From: Bacillus manliponensis
GTDB lineage: Bacteria; Bacillota; Bacilli; Bacillales; Bacillaceae_G
NCBI RefSeq assembly: GCF_000712595.1
Contig: NZ_JOTN01000003.1
Location: 310,001 to 374,000 of the forward strand
Reading direction: 5' to 3'
Length of the DNA stretch: 64,000 bases
Positions within the stretch are counted from its first letter, which is position 1; every line of letters starts with the position of its first letter. Shown here in pieces: positions 15,735-26,238 of this stretch. The notes below the pieces were generated by a model. The model did no database searches and had not been told where the DNA came from. It was given only the letters and a program-made list of their open reading frames with translations. Both the position numbers and the translations under genes were made by a program.

Positions 15735-15988
15735 GCAATGAAAGGAAAAGGAGTAGCAACTGTTTCCCTGTAACAGAGAGCTGGTGGTTGGTGTGAACCA
15801 GTACAAAGACAAGTGCGAATTACAGTCCTGGAGCATCTTTTTCGTAGTAAAGATGTATATCTTTATGAAGGAAAAGACGGTCAAATGATCGTTAACAAAG
15901 AAGAGAGGTAGACGCAGGGTCGTCTACAACTAGGGTGGTACCGCGATAATAATCGTCCCTACTGAGTAAATCAGTAGGGACTTTTTTG
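15735..15988 (+). ncRNA. T-box leader 2 (tyrosine specifier), tandem with leader 1
   Basis: This is nearly a copy of leader 1, including a long identical stretch around the stem II region and an identical T-box and terminator. The specifier is GAATTACAGTCCTGGAGC, codon TAC (Tyr). Two leaders in series mean transcripts must escape two terminators to reach the DAHP synthase gene. Confidence 0.93.
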
Positions 15989-16090
15989 TGCATTTTTATT
16001 GATGGTATCGTTCTCAAGTAGAGGGTTATAAAGACTTATTTCAGAAAAAAGGTAATTTTCTATTTTTAAAAATTTAAGGAGGCTTTTACA

Positions 16091-17167
16091 ATGGCAAATC
16101 ATGAGTTAGAACAATTACGTAAACAGGTGGATGAAATTAATTTACAGTTATTACAATTACTAAATGAACGTGGCCGAATCGTTCAAAAAATTGGGGAGCA
16201 AAAACAAGTACAAGGTACAAAACGCTTTGACCCAGTACGTGAGCGCGAAGTATTAAATATGATTGCAGAGCATAACGATGGACCGTTTGAAACATCAACA
16301 GTGCAGCATATTTTCAAAACAATTTTCAAAGCGAGTTTAGAATTACAAGAAGATGATAATCGCAAGGCACTACTTGTTTCACGTAAGAAGAAACAAGAAA
16401 ACACAATTGTGGATGTAAAAGGTGAGTTACTAGGAAATGGAACACAAACATTCATTATGGGACCTTGTGCAGTTGAAAGTTTAGAACAAGTTCGTCAAGT
16501 TGGGCATGCGATGAAAGAACAAGGATTAAAATTAATGCGAGGCGGTGCATTTAAACCAAGAACATCACCATACGATTTCCAAGGTTTAGGTGTTGAAGGA
16601 TTACAAATTTTACGCCAAGTTGCTGATGAATTCGACTTAGCAATTATTAGTGAGATTTTAAATCCAAACGATGTAGAAATGGCGCTTGACTACGTTGATG
16701 TTATTCAAGTAGGAGCAAGAAATATGCAAAACTTTGATCTGTTAAGAGCTGTAGGTAAAGTAAATAAACCTGTGTTACTAAAACGTGGTTTAGCAGCGAC
16801 GATTGATGAATTTGTTCATGCAGCAGAGTACATTATGGCGCAGGGAAATGATCAAATCATATTATGTGAACGTGGTATTCGCACATACGAAAGAGCAACG
16901 CGAAACACATTAGATATTTCCGCTGTACCGATTTTAAAGAAAGAAACACATTTACCAGTAGTTGTAGACGTAACACATTCAACAGGACGCAGAGATTTAT
17001 TATTACCAACGGCAAAAGCAGCGTTAGCAATTGGAGCAGATGCAGTAATGGCAGAAGTTCATCCGGATCCAGCAGTTGCATTATCTGACTCAGCACAGCA
17101 AATGGATATTCCAGAGTTCCATAAATTTATGGAAGAACTAAAAGGATTTAAAAACCGATTATCTTAA
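16091..17167 (+). CDS. aroF: Bifunctional chorismate mutase / DAHP synthase
   Basis: A 358-residue enzyme (the B. subtilis gene is called aroA). The N-terminal AroQ-type chorismate mutase domain covers residues 1-85 ([20 protein letters not shown]). The C-terminal domain, from about 105, is 3-deoxy-7-phosphoheptulonate synthase, which joins erythrose 4-phosphate and phosphoenolpyruvate as the first step of the shikimate pathway ([29 protein letters not shown]). The mutase domain probably acts as the feedback sensor for chorismate or prephenate. ATG 16091 follows AAGGAGG. It stands behind two tyrosine T-boxes. Confidence 0.95.
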   Translation: MANHELEQLRKQVDEINLQLLQLLNERGRIVQKIGEQKQVQGTKRFDPVREREVLNMIAEHNDGPFETSTVQHIFKTIFKASLELQEDDNRKALLVSRKKKQENTIVDVKGELLGNGTQTFIMGPCAVESLEQVRQVGHAMKEQGLKLMRGGAFKPRTSPYDFQGLGVEGLQILRQVADEFDLAIISEILNPNDVEMALDYVDVIQVGARNMQNFDLLRAVGKVNKPVLLKRGLAATIDEFVHAAEYIMAQGNDQIILCERGIRTYERATRNTLDISAVPILKKETHLPVVVDVTHSTGRRDLLLPTAKAALAIGADAVMAEVHPDPAVALSDSAQQMDIPEFHKFMEELKGFKNRLS

Positions 17168-17179
17168 TTTCATATGAAA

Positions 17180-17434
17180 CATGCAGAGAAAGGGCGCGAG
17201 TAGTACTTATGGCTTTGTTACAGAGAGCTGATGGTTGGTGTAAATCAGTACAAACATAAGTATGAATTACACCCCTGGAGCATCTTTTTCGTAGTAAAGC
17301 GAAAAGTCTTTATGAAGGGAAAGACGGTCATAGCGATCGTTAATCATGAGAAGAGGTAGGCAACTTTAGTCTACAATTAGGGTGGTACCGCGATAATCAT
17401 CGTCCCTACTGAGCGCTCAGTGGGGACTTTTTTG
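17180..17434 (+). ncRNA. T-box leader 3 (tyrosine specifier) before aroC
   Basis: Specifier GAATTACACCCCTGGAGC (codon TAC, Tyr), T-box AGGGTGGTACCGCG and a terminator (TCCCTACTGAGCGCTCAGTG, then GGGA and T) are visible. It lies between the DAHP synthase gene and aroC, so it can tune the distal genes separately. Confidence 0.92.
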
Positions 17435-17462
17435 TATAAAAAATAGTAGAGGGGTTAGGAAA

Positions 17463-18635
17463 ATGAGATATATAACAGCTGGAGAATCACACGGTCCGCA
17501 GCTCACTGTTATTTTAGAAGGTGTACCTGCAGGATTAGCATTAACAACAGAGCATATAAATAAAGAGTTATTAAGACGACAAAAAGGACATGGCCGCGGA
17601 AGACGGATGCAAATTGAGATGGATACGGTGGAAATTGTTAGTGGTGTTCGTCACGGTATGACACTTGGCTCGCCGATTACATTAATCGTAAAAAATGATG
17701 ATTTTAAACATTGGACAAAAATTATGGGCGCTGATCCTATTTCAGAGCAAGAAAGTAAAGAAATGAAGCGTACCATTACGAAACCACGTCCAGGGCACGC
17801 AGACTTAAATGGCGCAATTAAATATGGACACCGTGATATACGAAATGTATTAGAGCGTTCCTCTGCAAGAGAGACAACGGTACGGGTAGCAGCTGGTGCA
17901 GTGGCAAAGCAAATTTTAAAAGAGTTAGGTGTTGAGATTGCTGGTCATGTACTTGAAATTGGCGGTATAAAAGCAAATGATAGCGGTCCATTATCGATAG
18001 AAGAAATTCAAATGATTACGGAACATTCACCTGTTCGTTGTTTAGATAAAGAGACCGAGCAAAATATGATGCATGCAATTGATGAAGCGAAAAGTAGCGG
18101 AGATTCAATTGGCGGGGTTGTAGAGGTTATTGCTGAGGGAATGCCAATTGGTGTTGGAAGCTACGTACATTACGATCATAAACTAGATGCAAAACTAGCA
18201 GGAGCGATGATGAGCATTAATGCTTTTAAAGGTGTTGAAATTGGAATTGGATTTGAGGCGGCAAGAAGACCAGGAAGTTTCGTCCATGATGAAATTGTTT
18301 GGAATGAAGAAAAAGGCTATATGCGAACAACGAACAACGCAGGTGGATTTGAAGGGGGTATGACTACTGGAATGCCAGTTGTTGTAAAAGGTGTGATGAA
18401 GCCGATTCCGACATTATATAAACCGCTCGCAAGTGTAGATATTGAGACGAAAGAAGCATTCCAGGCAAGCATTGAGAGATCTGATAGCTGCGCAGTTCCA
18501 GCAGCAAGTGTTGTAGCAGAAGCAGTTGTAGCATGGGAGCTTGCGGATGCATTAGTCGAACAATTCGGGAAAGACCGTATGGAACTGATTGCGCAAAATA
18601 TAGCGCAGCATAACAAATATGCAAAAGAATTTTAA
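17463..18635 (+). CDS. aroC: Chorismate synthase
   Basis: A 390-residue enzyme that converts 5-enolpyruvylshikimate 3-phosphate to chorismate with reduced FMN. Signatures are [11 protein letters not shown] at the N-terminus, [15 protein letters not shown] near residue 105 and [15 protein letters not shown] near 138. Length fits the family (about 360-390). ATG 17463 follows GAGGGGTTAGGAAA. It is the first gene after the third tyrosine T-box and is followed closely by hisC, tyrA and aroA. Confidence 0.96.
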   Translation: MRYITAGESHGPQLTVILEGVPAGLALTTEHINKELLRRQKGHGRGRRMQIEMDTVEIVSGVRHGMTLGSPITLIVKNDDFKHWTKIMGADPISEQESKEMKRTITKPRPGHADLNGAIKYGHRDIRNVLERSSARETTVRVAAGAVAKQILKELGVEIAGHVLEIGGIKANDSGPLSIEEIQMITEHSPVRCLDKETEQNMMHAIDEAKSSGDSIGGVVEVIAEGMPIGVGSYVHYDHKLDAKLAGAMMSINAFKGVEIGIGFEAARRPGSFVHDEIVWNEEKGYMRTTNNAGGFEGGMTTGMPVVVKGVMKPIPTLYKPLASVDIETKEAFQASIERSDSCAVPAASVVAEAVVAWELADALVEQFGKDRMELIAQNIAQHNKYAKEF

Positions 18636-18650
18636 AAGGGGGGATAACGT

Positions 18651-19751
18651 ATGAAGGGAAAAGAACAACTATCATCATTGCAGCCATATAAACCAGGGAA
18701 ATCACCGCAGCAAATGAAAGAAATATATGGAGATCATGTATTTGTAAAGTTAGCATCCAATGAAAATCCATTTGGCTGTTCTCCACGTGTGATGGAAGAA
18801 TTGCAAACAGCCTGGAATGAGCATGCGTTATATCCAGATGGAGGAGCAGTCGAACTTCGCCGAGTTATTGCAGAGAAATTACAAGTTCAAAAAGAACAAA
18901 TTATATGTGGAAGTGGGCTAGACGAAGTTATTCAAATGATAAGTCGTACGTTTCTATGTAAAGGGGATAACGTCGTAACAGCAGGTGAAACATTTCCGCA
19001 ATATCGCCATCATGCAATTATTGAAGAATGTGAAGTAAGAGAAGTTCCATTACAAAATGGTGCATATGATTTAGAAGAAATGCGCGCCGTTGTAGACGAA
19101 AAGACAAAACTTATATGGATTTGTAATCCAAATAATCCGACGGGCACATATATAAATGACCGAAGATTAAGTGAATTTATTAGGGGTGTAAATTCTTCTA
19201 CGGTAATTGTAATAGATGAGGCGTACTATGAATATGTAACAGCGAAAGACTTCCCAGAAACGGTACCGCTTTTGCAAAAGCATAAAAACCTCCTTATATT
19301 ACGAACATTTTCAAAAGCATATGGTTTAGCTTCATTTCGCGTAGGATATGCCATTGGACGAGGAGAATTGATTGAAACGTTAAATATTGTTCGCTTACCA
19401 TTTAATGTTTCTTCGCTTGCACAACAAGCAGCAACAATTGCGTATGGTGACGGACAATTTATTGAAAATATCGTTCGTGTAAACCGAGAAGGATTAGAGC
19501 AATATGAGGACTTTTGTAAAGAGTATGAGATACCTTTCTATCCATCACAAACAAACTTTATCTTCTTACAAGTAAAGGATCCGCAGGAAGTTTATGAAGT
19601 ATGTGCACATAACGGATTTATCATTCGACCGTTTCCATACGGCATACGCATTACAATTGGAACGCACGAACAAAATGAAGGAGTGATTTCTGTGTTAAAA
19701 CAACATTTTATAAATAAAAAAAATAAGTTTCGAGATGAGGATCATGTGTAA
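18651..19751 (+). CDS. hisC: Histidinol-phosphate / aromatic aminotransferase
   Basis: A 366-residue class I/II PLP aminotransferase. The Schiff-base lysine is in TFSKAYGLASFRVGY, and NPNNPTGTY is the cofactor-binding segment. HisC-type enzymes transaminate histidinol phosphate, and in bacilli also phenylpyruvate and hydroxyphenylpyruvate. Its position between aroC and tyrA suggests a main role in Tyr/Phe synthesis. ATG 18651 follows AAAAGGGGGG. The tyrA gene starts within its 3' end, indicating coupling. Confidence 0.93.
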   Translation: MKGKEQLSSLQPYKPGKSPQQMKEIYGDHVFVKLASNENPFGCSPRVMEELQTAWNEHALYPDGGAVELRRVIAEKLQVQKEQIICGSGLDEVIQMISRTFLCKGDNVVTAGETFPQYRHHAIIEECEVREVPLQNGAYDLEEMRAVVDEKTKLIWICNPNNPTGTYINDRRLSEFIRGVNSSTVIVIDEAYYEYVTAKDFPETVPLLQKHKNLLILRTFSKAYGLASFRVGYAIGRGELIETLNIVRLPFNVSSLAQQAATIAYGDGQFIENIVRVNREGLEQYEDFCKEYEIPFYPSQTNFIFLQVKDPQEVYEVCAHNGFIIRPFPYGIRITIGTHEQNEGVISVLKQHFINKKNKFRDEDHV

Positions 19752-20844
19752 AAACGTTGTATTAATCGGAACAGGGTTAATTGGTGGTTCACTAGCTTTA
19801 GCAATTCAGAAAGAACATGATGTGAAAATGATTGGATACGATATTCATATAGAACAAGCAGAGCGGGCAAAAGAATTGCATGTGATTGATGAAGTTGTAA
19901 CAGATTTACAGAAGGCTTGTGAGGAAGCTGAGCTTATTATATTTGCATCACCAGTTGAAGAAACAAAAAAACTATTACAAAAGCTCTCTACTTATAAGCT
20001 AAAGGAACGTGTTATCGTCACAGACGTAGGTAGCACAAAAGGTATGATTATGAGTGAAGCTGAACGATTATTACCGAAAGGCGTCGTGTTTATTGGCGGG
20101 CATCCGATGGCAGGATCTCATAAAACAGGGGTGGAAAGTGCAAAAGCGCATTTATTTGAAAACGCCTTTTATGTTTTAACGCCGATGAAGGATGTAGCAA
20201 TTGAAAGAGTGGAAGAGCTGAAAGTGTGGTTAAAAGGGACACGTTCACACTTTCTCTTATTAAATACAGAGGAACATGATTATGTAACAGGAATTGTAAG
20301 CCACTTTCCACACTTAATTGCAGCGGGCTTAGTAAAACAAGTGGAGAAACATGCTGGAATGAATTCGCACATTCATCAGCTTGCAGCAGGTGGATTTAAA
20401 GATATTACCCGCATAGCATCTAGTAGTCCAAAAATGTGGAGCGACATTGTAAAACAAAATCAAGACAATTTATTGCAGTTACTTGAAGAATGGATTTTAG
20501 AAATGGAAAAGCTGCGCAGCGTCGTTGCAAAAGGAGATGAAGTTGAATTGCACGACTATTTTGCAAATGCAAAGCAGTACCGTGATTCATTGCCTGTTCG
20601 AAAAAGCGGAGCAATCCCAGCTTATCATGATTTATATGTAGACGTTTTAGATAAAGTGGGAGCGCTCGCTCATATTACAAATATTCTTGCACAGCGGGAA
20701 ATTAGTATTACAAATTTACAAATATTGGAATCGAGGGAAGGGTTGTTAGGGGTTCTTCGTATTAGCTTCCAAAGAGAAGAAGATCGTCATAAAGCAGCGC
20801 TAGCTTTGCAAAAAGAACAATACGCAACATATGAAACGATGTAA
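19735..20844 (+). CDS. tyrA: Prephenate dehydrogenase
   Basis: A 369-residue enzyme making 4-hydroxyphenylpyruvate from prephenate with NAD+. The N-terminal Rossmann motif is [27 protein letters not shown] near residue 122 is the substrate-binding segment, and the C-terminal 75 residues form an ACT-like domain ([20 protein letters not shown]), the usual site of tyrosine feedback. It overlaps hisC by 17 bases; ATG 19744 is an alternative start three residues in. Both have weak ribosome sites, so translation is probably coupled to hisC. Confidence 0.94.
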   Translation: MRIMCKNVVLIGTGLIGGSLALAIQKEHDVKMIGYDIHIEQAERAKELHVIDEVVTDLQKACEEAELIIFASPVEETKKLLQKLSTYKLKERVIVTDVGSTKGMIMSEAERLLPKGVVFIGGHPMAGSHKTGVESAKAHLFENAFYVLTPMKDVAIERVEELKVWLKGTRSHFLLLNTEEHDYVTGIVSHFPHLIAAGLVKQVEKHAGMNSHIHQLAAGGFKDITRIASSSPKMWSDIVKQNQDNLLQLLEEWILEMEKLRSVVAKGDEVELHDYFANAKQYRDSLPVRKSGAIPAYHDLYVDVLDKVGALAHITNILAQREISITNLQILESREGLLGVLRISFQREEDRHKAALALQKEQYATYETM

Positions 20845-20863
20845 CAAGGAGGGAAATAGTGTA

Positions 20864-22159
20864 ATGAACAAAACGATACAACATGCAAAGAATGGGCTTC
20901 AAGGAAGGATTTCAATTCCTGGTGATAAATCTATTTCACACCGCGCGGTCATGTTTGGAGCAATTGCACATGGAAACACAACGATTCAAGGGTTTTTACC
21001 TGGCGCAGATTGTTTAAGTACCATTTCTTGTTTCCGCGAGATGGGAGTAGAAATTTTACAACAAGATGATGAGGTTACAGTGAATGGAAAAGGGATTGAG
21101 GGATTACAAGAACCGAAAAATGTATTGGATGTTGGGAATTCTGGAACAACGATACGTTTAATGTTAGGGATCCTTGCTAATACTTCGTTTCATTCTTGTG
21201 TGCAAGGAGATGCTTCGATTGGAAAGCGGCCGATGAAACGTGTGACCAACCCGCTTAGTCTAATGGGAGCAAAGATAGATGGCAGAAAAGAAGGTACGTT
21301 TACTCCACTTACAATTCGAGGTGGGAATTTACAAGCAATTGATTATTCTTCACCTGTCGCAAGTGCTCAAGTAAAATCTGCTATTTTACTAGCAGGGCTT
21401 GGTGCAGAAGGTGTAACAACTGTTACAGAGCCGTATGTTTCGCGTGATCATACAGAAAGAATGCTTGAAGCGTTTGGTGTAACGGTTACTCGTGAAGGTA
21501 AAACTGTAAAAATAGCTGGGGGACAAAGATTAACAGGAACGGATGTACAAGTACCGGGAGATGTTTCATCTGCAGCATTTTTCTTAGCAGCGGGTTCTAT
21601 CATTCCTAATAGTAAACTAGTCTTACAAAATGTTGGAATGAATCCGACTCGCACAGGAATCATAGATGTACTAATAAAGATGGGAGCAAACTTAGAAATT
21701 ACGCCAATTCATAATCGTTCATTAGAGCCAGCTGCTGATATTACAATTGAAACATCAAGTCTGCAAGGAATCGAGGTTGGTGGAGATATGATCCCGAGAT
21801 TGATTGATGAAATTCCAATTATCGCGTTTATGGCAACGCAAGCAGAAGGAATTACAGTGATTAAAGATGCACAGGAGCTGAAGGTAAAGGAAACAAATCG
21901 TATTGATACAGTTGTAAATGAATTAAACAAGTTAGGAGCACGTATTGAAGCGACAGATGATGGAATGATTATTTATGGGAAGTCAAAGTTAAAAGGGAGT
22001 AAGGTAAGTAGTCATGGAGATCATCGAATTGGTATGATGTTAGCAATTGCCGGTTCTTTAGCTGAAGGAGAGACAATGATTGAAGATGCTGCAGCAGTGG
22101 GAGTGTCGTATCCGAAATTTTTTGATGAGTTAAGAAGACTTAGTATGGACGTGAGATGA
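20864..22159 (+). CDS. aroA: 3-phosphoshikimate 1-carboxyvinyltransferase (EPSP synthase)
   Basis: A 431-residue enzyme that joins phosphoenolpyruvate and shikimate 3-phosphate (B. subtilis aroE). Signatures are [19 protein letters not shown] near residue 19, [12 protein letters not shown] near 90, KRPMKRV near 122 and the C-terminal [16 protein letters not shown] 20864 is chosen because AAGGAGG is 11 bases upstream; an earlier in-frame ATG at 20831 lies inside tyrA. It is the last gene of the aromatic operon and is followed by a terminator. Confidence 0.96.
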   Translation: MNKTIQHAKNGLQGRISIPGDKSISHRAVMFGAIAHGNTTIQGFLPGADCLSTISCFREMGVEILQQDDEVTVNGKGIEGLQEPKNVLDVGNSGTTIRLMLGILANTSFHSCVQGDASIGKRPMKRVTNPLSLMGAKIDGRKEGTFTPLTIRGGNLQAIDYSSPVASAQVKSAILLAGLGAEGVTTVTEPYVSRDHTERMLEAFGVTVTREGKTVKIAGGQRLTGTDVQVPGDVSSAAFFLAAGSIIPNSKLVLQNVGMNPTRTGIIDVLIKMGANLEITPIHNRSLEPAADITIETSSLQGIEVGGDMIPRLIDEIPIIAFMATQAEGITVIKDAQELKVKETNRIDTVVNELNKLGARIEATDDGMIIYGKSKLKGSKVSSHGDHRIGMMLAIAGSLAEGETMIEDAAAVGVSYPKFFDELRRLSMDVR

Positions 22160-22192
22160 GAAGGGGCTTAATGTTTAAGCTCCTTCTTTTTT
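22160..22192 (+). terminator. Terminator of the aromatic operon
   Basis: GAAGGGGCTTAA (22160-22171) pairs with TTAAGCTCCTTC (22175-22186), one G-T pair, followed by a T-run. Confidence 0.88.
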
Positions 22193-22364
22193 CTTTTTTA
22201 ACACGATTCCCCCCTTTTTTTAGAACTTTTTACTTTTTAATTTACGCTAAATAGTTTAAAATTATCAGATAATAGTAGAAATTTTAGTATATAAATCATT
22301 ATAATAGAGTATGATACGGTTATAATTTAGAAAAAAGAGATGTGTGTCTAGGTGGGGCCTAGGT

Positions 22365-22411
22365 AGCGCTTTGCTTTTTCTTATATATAAGCAGGAGCGC
22401 TCACACTTTTT
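22365..22411 (+). promoter_or_regulatory. Terminator-like hairpin in the mqo leader
   Basis: AGCGCT (22365-22370) pairs with AGCGCT (22396-22401), extended inside by TGCTT/AAGCA, and six T follow shortly. It lies about 40 bases before the mqo start, downstream of likely -10 sequences near 22300-22325. A further hairpin CTAGG/CCTAG (22348-22362) precedes it. This may be an attenuator for mqo or the end of a short upstream transcript. Confidence 0.5.
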
Positions 22412-22440
22412 TACAAATTTAGGGGATGGGGAAGGTTATA

Positions 22441-23943
22441 ATGAGCAACGTACAGAAAAAAACAGACGTTATTTTAGTTGGTGCTGGAGTTATGAGCGCA
22501 ACGTTGGGGTCTTTACTGAAAGAGTTAGCACCTGAACTAGAAATTAAAGTGTTTGAGAAACTCGCAAAAGCAGGGGAAGAAAGTTCGAATGAATGGAATA
22601 ATGCGGGTACAGGTCATGCTGCATTGTGTGAGCTTAACTATACGTCCGAAAAAACCGATGGATCTATAGATGTTAATAAAGCGCTAAAAATAAATGAACA
22701 GTTTCAAATTTCAAGACAGTTTTGGTCTTATCTTGTAAGTAGCGATTTGATTCGTAATCCACAAGACTTTATTATGCCGATACCTCATATGAGTTTAGTG
22801 CAAGGGGAGAAAAATGTAACGTTTTTGAAAAAACGTTTTGAAGCGCTTACAAAGAGCCATCTGTTTCAAGGGATGGAGTTTTCCGATAATCCAGAAAAGC
22901 TGACGGAATGGATGCCGCTTATTATGGAAGGACGTACATTAAATGAACCGATGGCGGCGACAAAAATTGATTCTGGAACGGATGTCAATTTTGGTGCTTT
23001 AACGCGTATGTTATTTGAACACTTACAGAAGAAAAACGTTGAAATAAACTATAAACATAGTGTTGATGGAATTAAACGTACAGATAATGGGGCATGGGAA
23101 GTTAAAGTGCATGACATGGCTAGTGGTAAAACAGAATATCATACTGCCAAATTTGTCTTTATTGGCTGTGGAGGCGGAAGTCTACCATTATTACAAAAAA
23201 CGGGTATTCCTGAATCAAAGCAAATTGGAGGATTCCCGGTAAGTGGATTATTTTTAGTATGTAATAATCCGAAAGTTGTAGAAAAGCATCATGCCAAAGT
23301 ATACGGAAAAGCAAAGGTTGGCGCTCCGCCAATGTCGGTTCCACATCTTGATACAAGATATATCGATAATAAAAAAACATTGCTGTTTGGACCGTTTGCT
23401 GGTTTCTCACCAAAGTTTTTAAAAACGGGTTCAAATCTTGACTTAATTGGCTCCGTAAAACCAAATAATGTTGTGACTATGCTGGCAGCAGGTGTAAAAG
23501 AAATGTCACTGACAAAATATTTGATTCAGCAAGTTATGTTATCAAATGAAAAGCGCATGGAAGAATTACGTGAATTTATTCCAAATGCAAAAAGTGAAGA
23601 TTGGGATGTAGTAGTAGCAGGACAGCGTGTGCAAGTTATTAAAGATACAGATGCTGGCGGTAAAGGAACACTTCAATTTGGTACAGAAATTGTGAGTGCA
23701 GCAGATGGCTCAGTAGCCGCATTACTTGGTGCTTCTCCAGGCGCTTCTACTGCTGTCCATGTTATGCTTGAATTATTAGAGAAATGCTTCTCACACCGCA
23801 TGAAAGAGTGGGAACCAAAAATAAAAGAAATGATTCCTTCTTACGGTATATCGCTATTAGAAAATCATAAGCTTTTCGAGGAAATTCATACTTCAACAGC
23901 GAAGACACTTGGTCTTGGCGAAAAAGAAGCACTTTATAGTTAA
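22441..23943 (+). CDS. mqo: Malate:quinone oxidoreductase
   Basis: A 500-residue FAD-dependent peripheral membrane enzyme that oxidises malate to oxaloacetate and reduces quinone. The dinucleotide-binding motif is [13 protein letters not shown] near residue 11; [16 protein letters not shown] follows, and [20 protein letters not shown] lies near the C-terminus. Length fits the Mqo family (about 500). ATG 22441 follows GGGGAAGG with six bases between. It stands alone behind a leader with a terminator-like hairpin and ahead of a terminator and bcr1. Confidence 0.95.
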   Translation: MSNVQKKTDVILVGAGVMSATLGSLLKELAPELEIKVFEKLAKAGEESSNEWNNAGTGHAALCELNYTSEKTDGSIDVNKALKINEQFQISRQFWSYLVSSDLIRNPQDFIMPIPHMSLVQGEKNVTFLKKRFEALTKSHLFQGMEFSDNPEKLTEWMPLIMEGRTLNEPMAATKIDSGTDVNFGALTRMLFEHLQKKNVEINYKHSVDGIKRTDNGAWEVKVHDMASGKTEYHTAKFVFIGCGGGSLPLLQKTGIPESKQIGGFPVSGLFLVCNNPKVVEKHHAKVYGKAKVGAPPMSVPHLDTRYIDNKKTLLFGPFAGFSPKFLKTGSNLDLIGSVKPNNVVTMLAAGVKEMSLTKYLIQQVMLSNEKRMEELREFIPNAKSEDWDVVVAGQRVQVIKDTDAGGKGTLQFGTEIVSAADGSVAALLGASPGASTAVHVMLELLEKCFSHRMKEWEPKIKEMIPSYGISLLENHKLFEEIHTSTAKTLGLGEKEALYS

Positions 23944-23950
23944 GTTTATA

Positions 23951-23981
23951 GAAAAGTATTTAATCAAATTAAATACTTTTC
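23951..23981 (+). terminator. Terminator of mqo
   Basis: GAAAAGTATTTA (23951-23962) pairs with TAAATACTTTTC (23970-23981). The T-tract has received a bcr1 insertion. Confidence 0.7.
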
Positions 23982-24108
23982 TATCCCGCTATTTGCGGGG
24001 CTATAAGACTCCCACCTCAAAACTTAGAGGATTCAGAGAAATTTAGGTGGGAGACTTACACTCAGTGGGGGATGGAGAAAACCCCCACTGAGTAAAGTTT
24101 CACTTTAT
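23980..24108 (+). repeat. bcr1 repeat, copy C (internally deleted)
   Basis: A 129-base copy flanked by TCTAT and TTTAT. The 3' arm of hairpin 1 and the GCCCGATTGGTTCAACTAAC linker are missing, so GTGGGAGAC runs into TTACACTCAGTGGGGG. It is inserted in the tail of the mqo terminator. Confidence 0.85.
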
Positions 24109-24120
24109 ATTTGAGTAAGC

Positions 24121-24156
24121 AAAAATCCTTTCAGTTTTATTCTGAAAGGATTTTTT
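24121..24156. terminator. Bidirectional terminator
   Basis: AAAAATCCTTTCAG (24121-24134) pairs with CTGAAAGGATTTTT (24142-24155). It is suited to end the minus-strand methyltransferase transcript. Confidence 0.8.
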
Positions 24157-24196
24157 AAGTAAATTAGGCTCTAACTAGTCTATATATGCAAAAGAA

Positions 24197-24953
24197 TTAC
24201 TGCTTTTTACATCCTTTCACACAAATCCATCCTTTACTCTTATTCTCAAAAAACTCGATTTTCTCAAATCCAGTTTCCTTGAATAGTTTCCTTAAAGCAT
24301 CATGTGTTTTATAGGCTGTCATATGATAATTAATTTTGTAAGTTTCCGCAATGATAAAAAATTCTCCGCCTTGTTTTAGTACTCTAAATGTCTCTTTCAT
24401 TGCATCTTCAAGATTAGGCCAAAAATAATGAGTTTGAAAAGCGGTGATTTTATCCCGCATTAACGGGCTGTAAGACTCCCACCTCAAAACTTAAGAAAAA
24501 GCAAAGAAGTTTAGGTGGGAGATTAACAGCCCGTAAAAGCCCGATTGGTTCAACTAACACTCAGTGGGGGATGAAGAAAACCCCCACTGAGTGAAGTTTC
24601 ACTTTATCAAGTGTTTGCTCTGGAAATGGAATATTTGTAACATCTGCTCGAGAAATATGTACTTTTCTTCTATTAATCTCCTGTATGTTCTTTTGAATTG
24701 ATTCTTTTACAGCTTGTTCAGAATAGTCAATGCCGTATATTTTACCATCTTTAATAAATTCTGATAAACACTTGATCGTGTTTCCGCCGCCGCAACCAAT
24801 ATCCAAAAGGATTTCGTTTCCATGAATACAGAGTTTGCCTAATGCCCATTTGTTCATACCGCTATGAGCAGAATTCATAATTTTTAACATGAGTGAGCCA
24901 ATTGTACCATGTGGCTTTTTGGCTTATTGGATTAATTTATTTAATATATTCAT
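24197..24953 (-). pseudogene. SAM-dependent methyltransferase, broken by a nonsense codon and a bcr1 insertion
   Basis: With the lesions removed this is a 200-codon class I methyltransferase. ATG 24953 has AAAGGAGG upstream and begins MNILNKLIQ, but codon 10 is TAA (24924-24926); sense resumes as AKKPHGTIGS. The SAM motif LLDIGCGGGNTIKCLSEFI and GKIYGIDYSEQAV follow. After PFPEQTLDK a bcr1 copy (24449-24607) breaks the frame. Deleting the repeat and one TTTAT copy (154 bases) rejoins TLDK to ITAFQTHYFWPNLEDAMKE exactly in frame. The downstream part could be read only as a 97-codon fragment beginning inside the repeat. The gene is almost surely inactive, and the family substrate is unknown. 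Confidence 0.9.
24449..24607 (+). repeat. bcr1 repeat, copy D, inside a methyltransferase gene
   Basis: A full 159-base copy with TTTAT at both ends (24449-24453 and 24603-24607). Both hairpins are intact: CGGGCTGT/ACAGCCCG and CTCAGTGGGGG/CCCCCACTGAG. It interrupts the methyltransferase in antisense orientation. Confidence 0.95.
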
Positions 24954-25005
24954 TTTTCGATAACCTCCTTTGAATGAAGTATTTACTTGGAAGATTATTC
25001 TAATA

Positions 25006-25163
25006 TTTATCCCGCTATTTGCGGGCTGTAAGACTCCCACCTCAAAACTTAGAGGATTCAGAGGAGTTTAGGTGGGAGATAAACAGCCCGTAAAAGCCCG
25101 ATTGGTTCAACTAACAATCAGTGGGGGATGAAGAAACCCCCACTGATTGAAGTTTCACTCTAT
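25006..25163 (+). repeat. bcr1 repeat, copy E
   Basis: A 158-base copy flanked by TTTAT and a drifted TCTAT. The left part carries CCCGCTATTTGCGGG. Hairpin 2 is of the A-T type: ATCAGTGGGGG/CCCCCACTGAT. It fills most of the 320-base gap between the broken methyltransferase and the oxidoreductase gene; the rest holds their divergent promoters. Confidence 0.92.
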
Positions 25164-25273
25164 GTTAACAGAGGAACACTTTTATAACTACAAAATAAGA
25201 TTGCAAGTTTCCTGCTATTTTTCTGTACTTCATTTCATAAAATGAAAGTGGTGAAAAAGGGTGGGAGGGATAA

Positions 25274-26200
25274 ATGATGAAAGCGATAATATGTACAAAA
25301 TATGGATCGCCAAATGTTCTTCAAATAAAAGAAATAGAAAAACCTAAGCCGAAAGATAACGAAATATTAGTGAAAGTTCACGCGACAACTGTAGCATCTG
25401 GGGATTGTAGAATTCGAGGATTTGATAGTCCGCTTTTGTACTGGATTCCTATGAGAATGATACTTGGATTCAGAAAACCAAGAAAAGCTATACTCGGAAC
25501 AGAATTGTCTGGAGAAATTGAAGAGGTAGGAGAAAGAGTAACAAAGTTTCAAAAAGGGAATCGAGTGTTTGCGTTTACGGGGATGAACCTTGGTGCTCAT
25601 GCGGAGTACATCTGTTTAGATGAAGATAGAATGATCGCGATAAAACCAGAAAATATAACGTATGAAGAGGCAGCAGCTATTTCTTTTGGCGGCACTTCAG
25701 CATTACATTTTCTTAGAAAGGGAAAGATTGAGAGCGGGCAAAAAGTACTTATTTACGGGGCTTCTGGATCTGTAGGAACTGCTGCTGTGCAGCTTGCTAA
25801 ATATTTTGGTGCAGACGTTACGGCGGTATGTAGTACGGCAAATGTCGAGTTAGTAAAATCGCTAGGAGCAGATCAAGTATTTGATTATATAAAGGAAGAT
25901 TTTACGGAAAAAGCAGAACGATATGATCTGATTTTCGATGCAGTTGGGAAACAGTCAAAATCGAATTGCAAGAAAGTACTAGCTTCAAGCGGAAAATATG
26001 TTTCTGTGAATAGTGGGATCGCAAAGGAGCGTGTTGAAGATATATTATTTCTTAAACAACTTGTTGAGAAGGGGAATATTAAACCAGTTATCGATAGATG
26101 TTATTCGATGGAACAAATTGTAGAAGCTCATGCGTATGTTGAGAAAGGCCATAAGAAAGGGAATGTAGTAATTCTCTTTAACGATAATAGTAATGAATAA
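25274..26200 (+). CDS. NAD(P)-dependent alcohol dehydrogenase / quinone oxidoreductase (MDR family)
   Basis: A 308-residue medium-chain dehydrogenase/reductase. The GroES-like N-terminal domain (residues 1-120) lacks the catalytic zinc cysteine pattern, and the Rossmann motif [20 protein letters not shown] lies near 155-175, with [21 protein letters not shown] after it. This points to a zinc-independent quinone oxidoreductase-like enzyme reducing alpha,beta-unsaturated carbonyls or quinones. GGGAGGG stands 4 or 7 bases before the adjacent ATG codons 25274 and 25277; the latter spacing is better. A terminator that also hosts bcr1 copy F follows. Confidence 0.88.
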   Translation: MMKAIICTKYGSPNVLQIKEIEKPKPKDNEILVKVHATTVASGDCRIRGFDSPLLYWIPMRMILGFRKPRKAILGTELSGEIEEVGERVTKFQKGNRVFAFTGMNLGAHAEYICLDEDRMIAIKPENITYEEAAAISFGGTSALHFLRKGKIESGQKVLIYGASGSVGTAAVQLAKYFGADVTAVCSTANVELVKSLGADQVFDYIKEDFTEKAERYDLIFDAVGKQSKSNCKKVLASSGKYVSVNSGIAKERVEDILFLKQLVEKGNIKPVIDRCYSMEQIVEAHAYVEKGHKKGNVVILFNDNSNE

Positions 26201-26238
26201 ATAAATGAACCTGTGCTTTATGGTGCAGGTTCATTTAT
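26201..26238 (+). terminator. Terminator of the MDR gene, partly made of a bcr1 target site
   Basis: ATAAATGAACCTG (26201-26213) pairs perfectly with CAGGTTCATTTAT (26226-26238). The last five bases are the TTTAT at which bcr1 copy F begins, so the original T-tail is now displaced. Confidence 0.75.

Noticed and set aside
15446-15988. Tandem near-identical blocks as an insertion element or CRISPR
   Set aside because: Both blocks carry the full set of T-box motifs and lie before a DAHP synthase gene; they are duplicated riboregulators.
24561-24890. A free-standing 109-codon methyltransferase gene
   Set aside because: Its C-terminal residues come from the inserted bcr1, and sense continues upstream to a good start across a stop codon; it is half of one broken gene.
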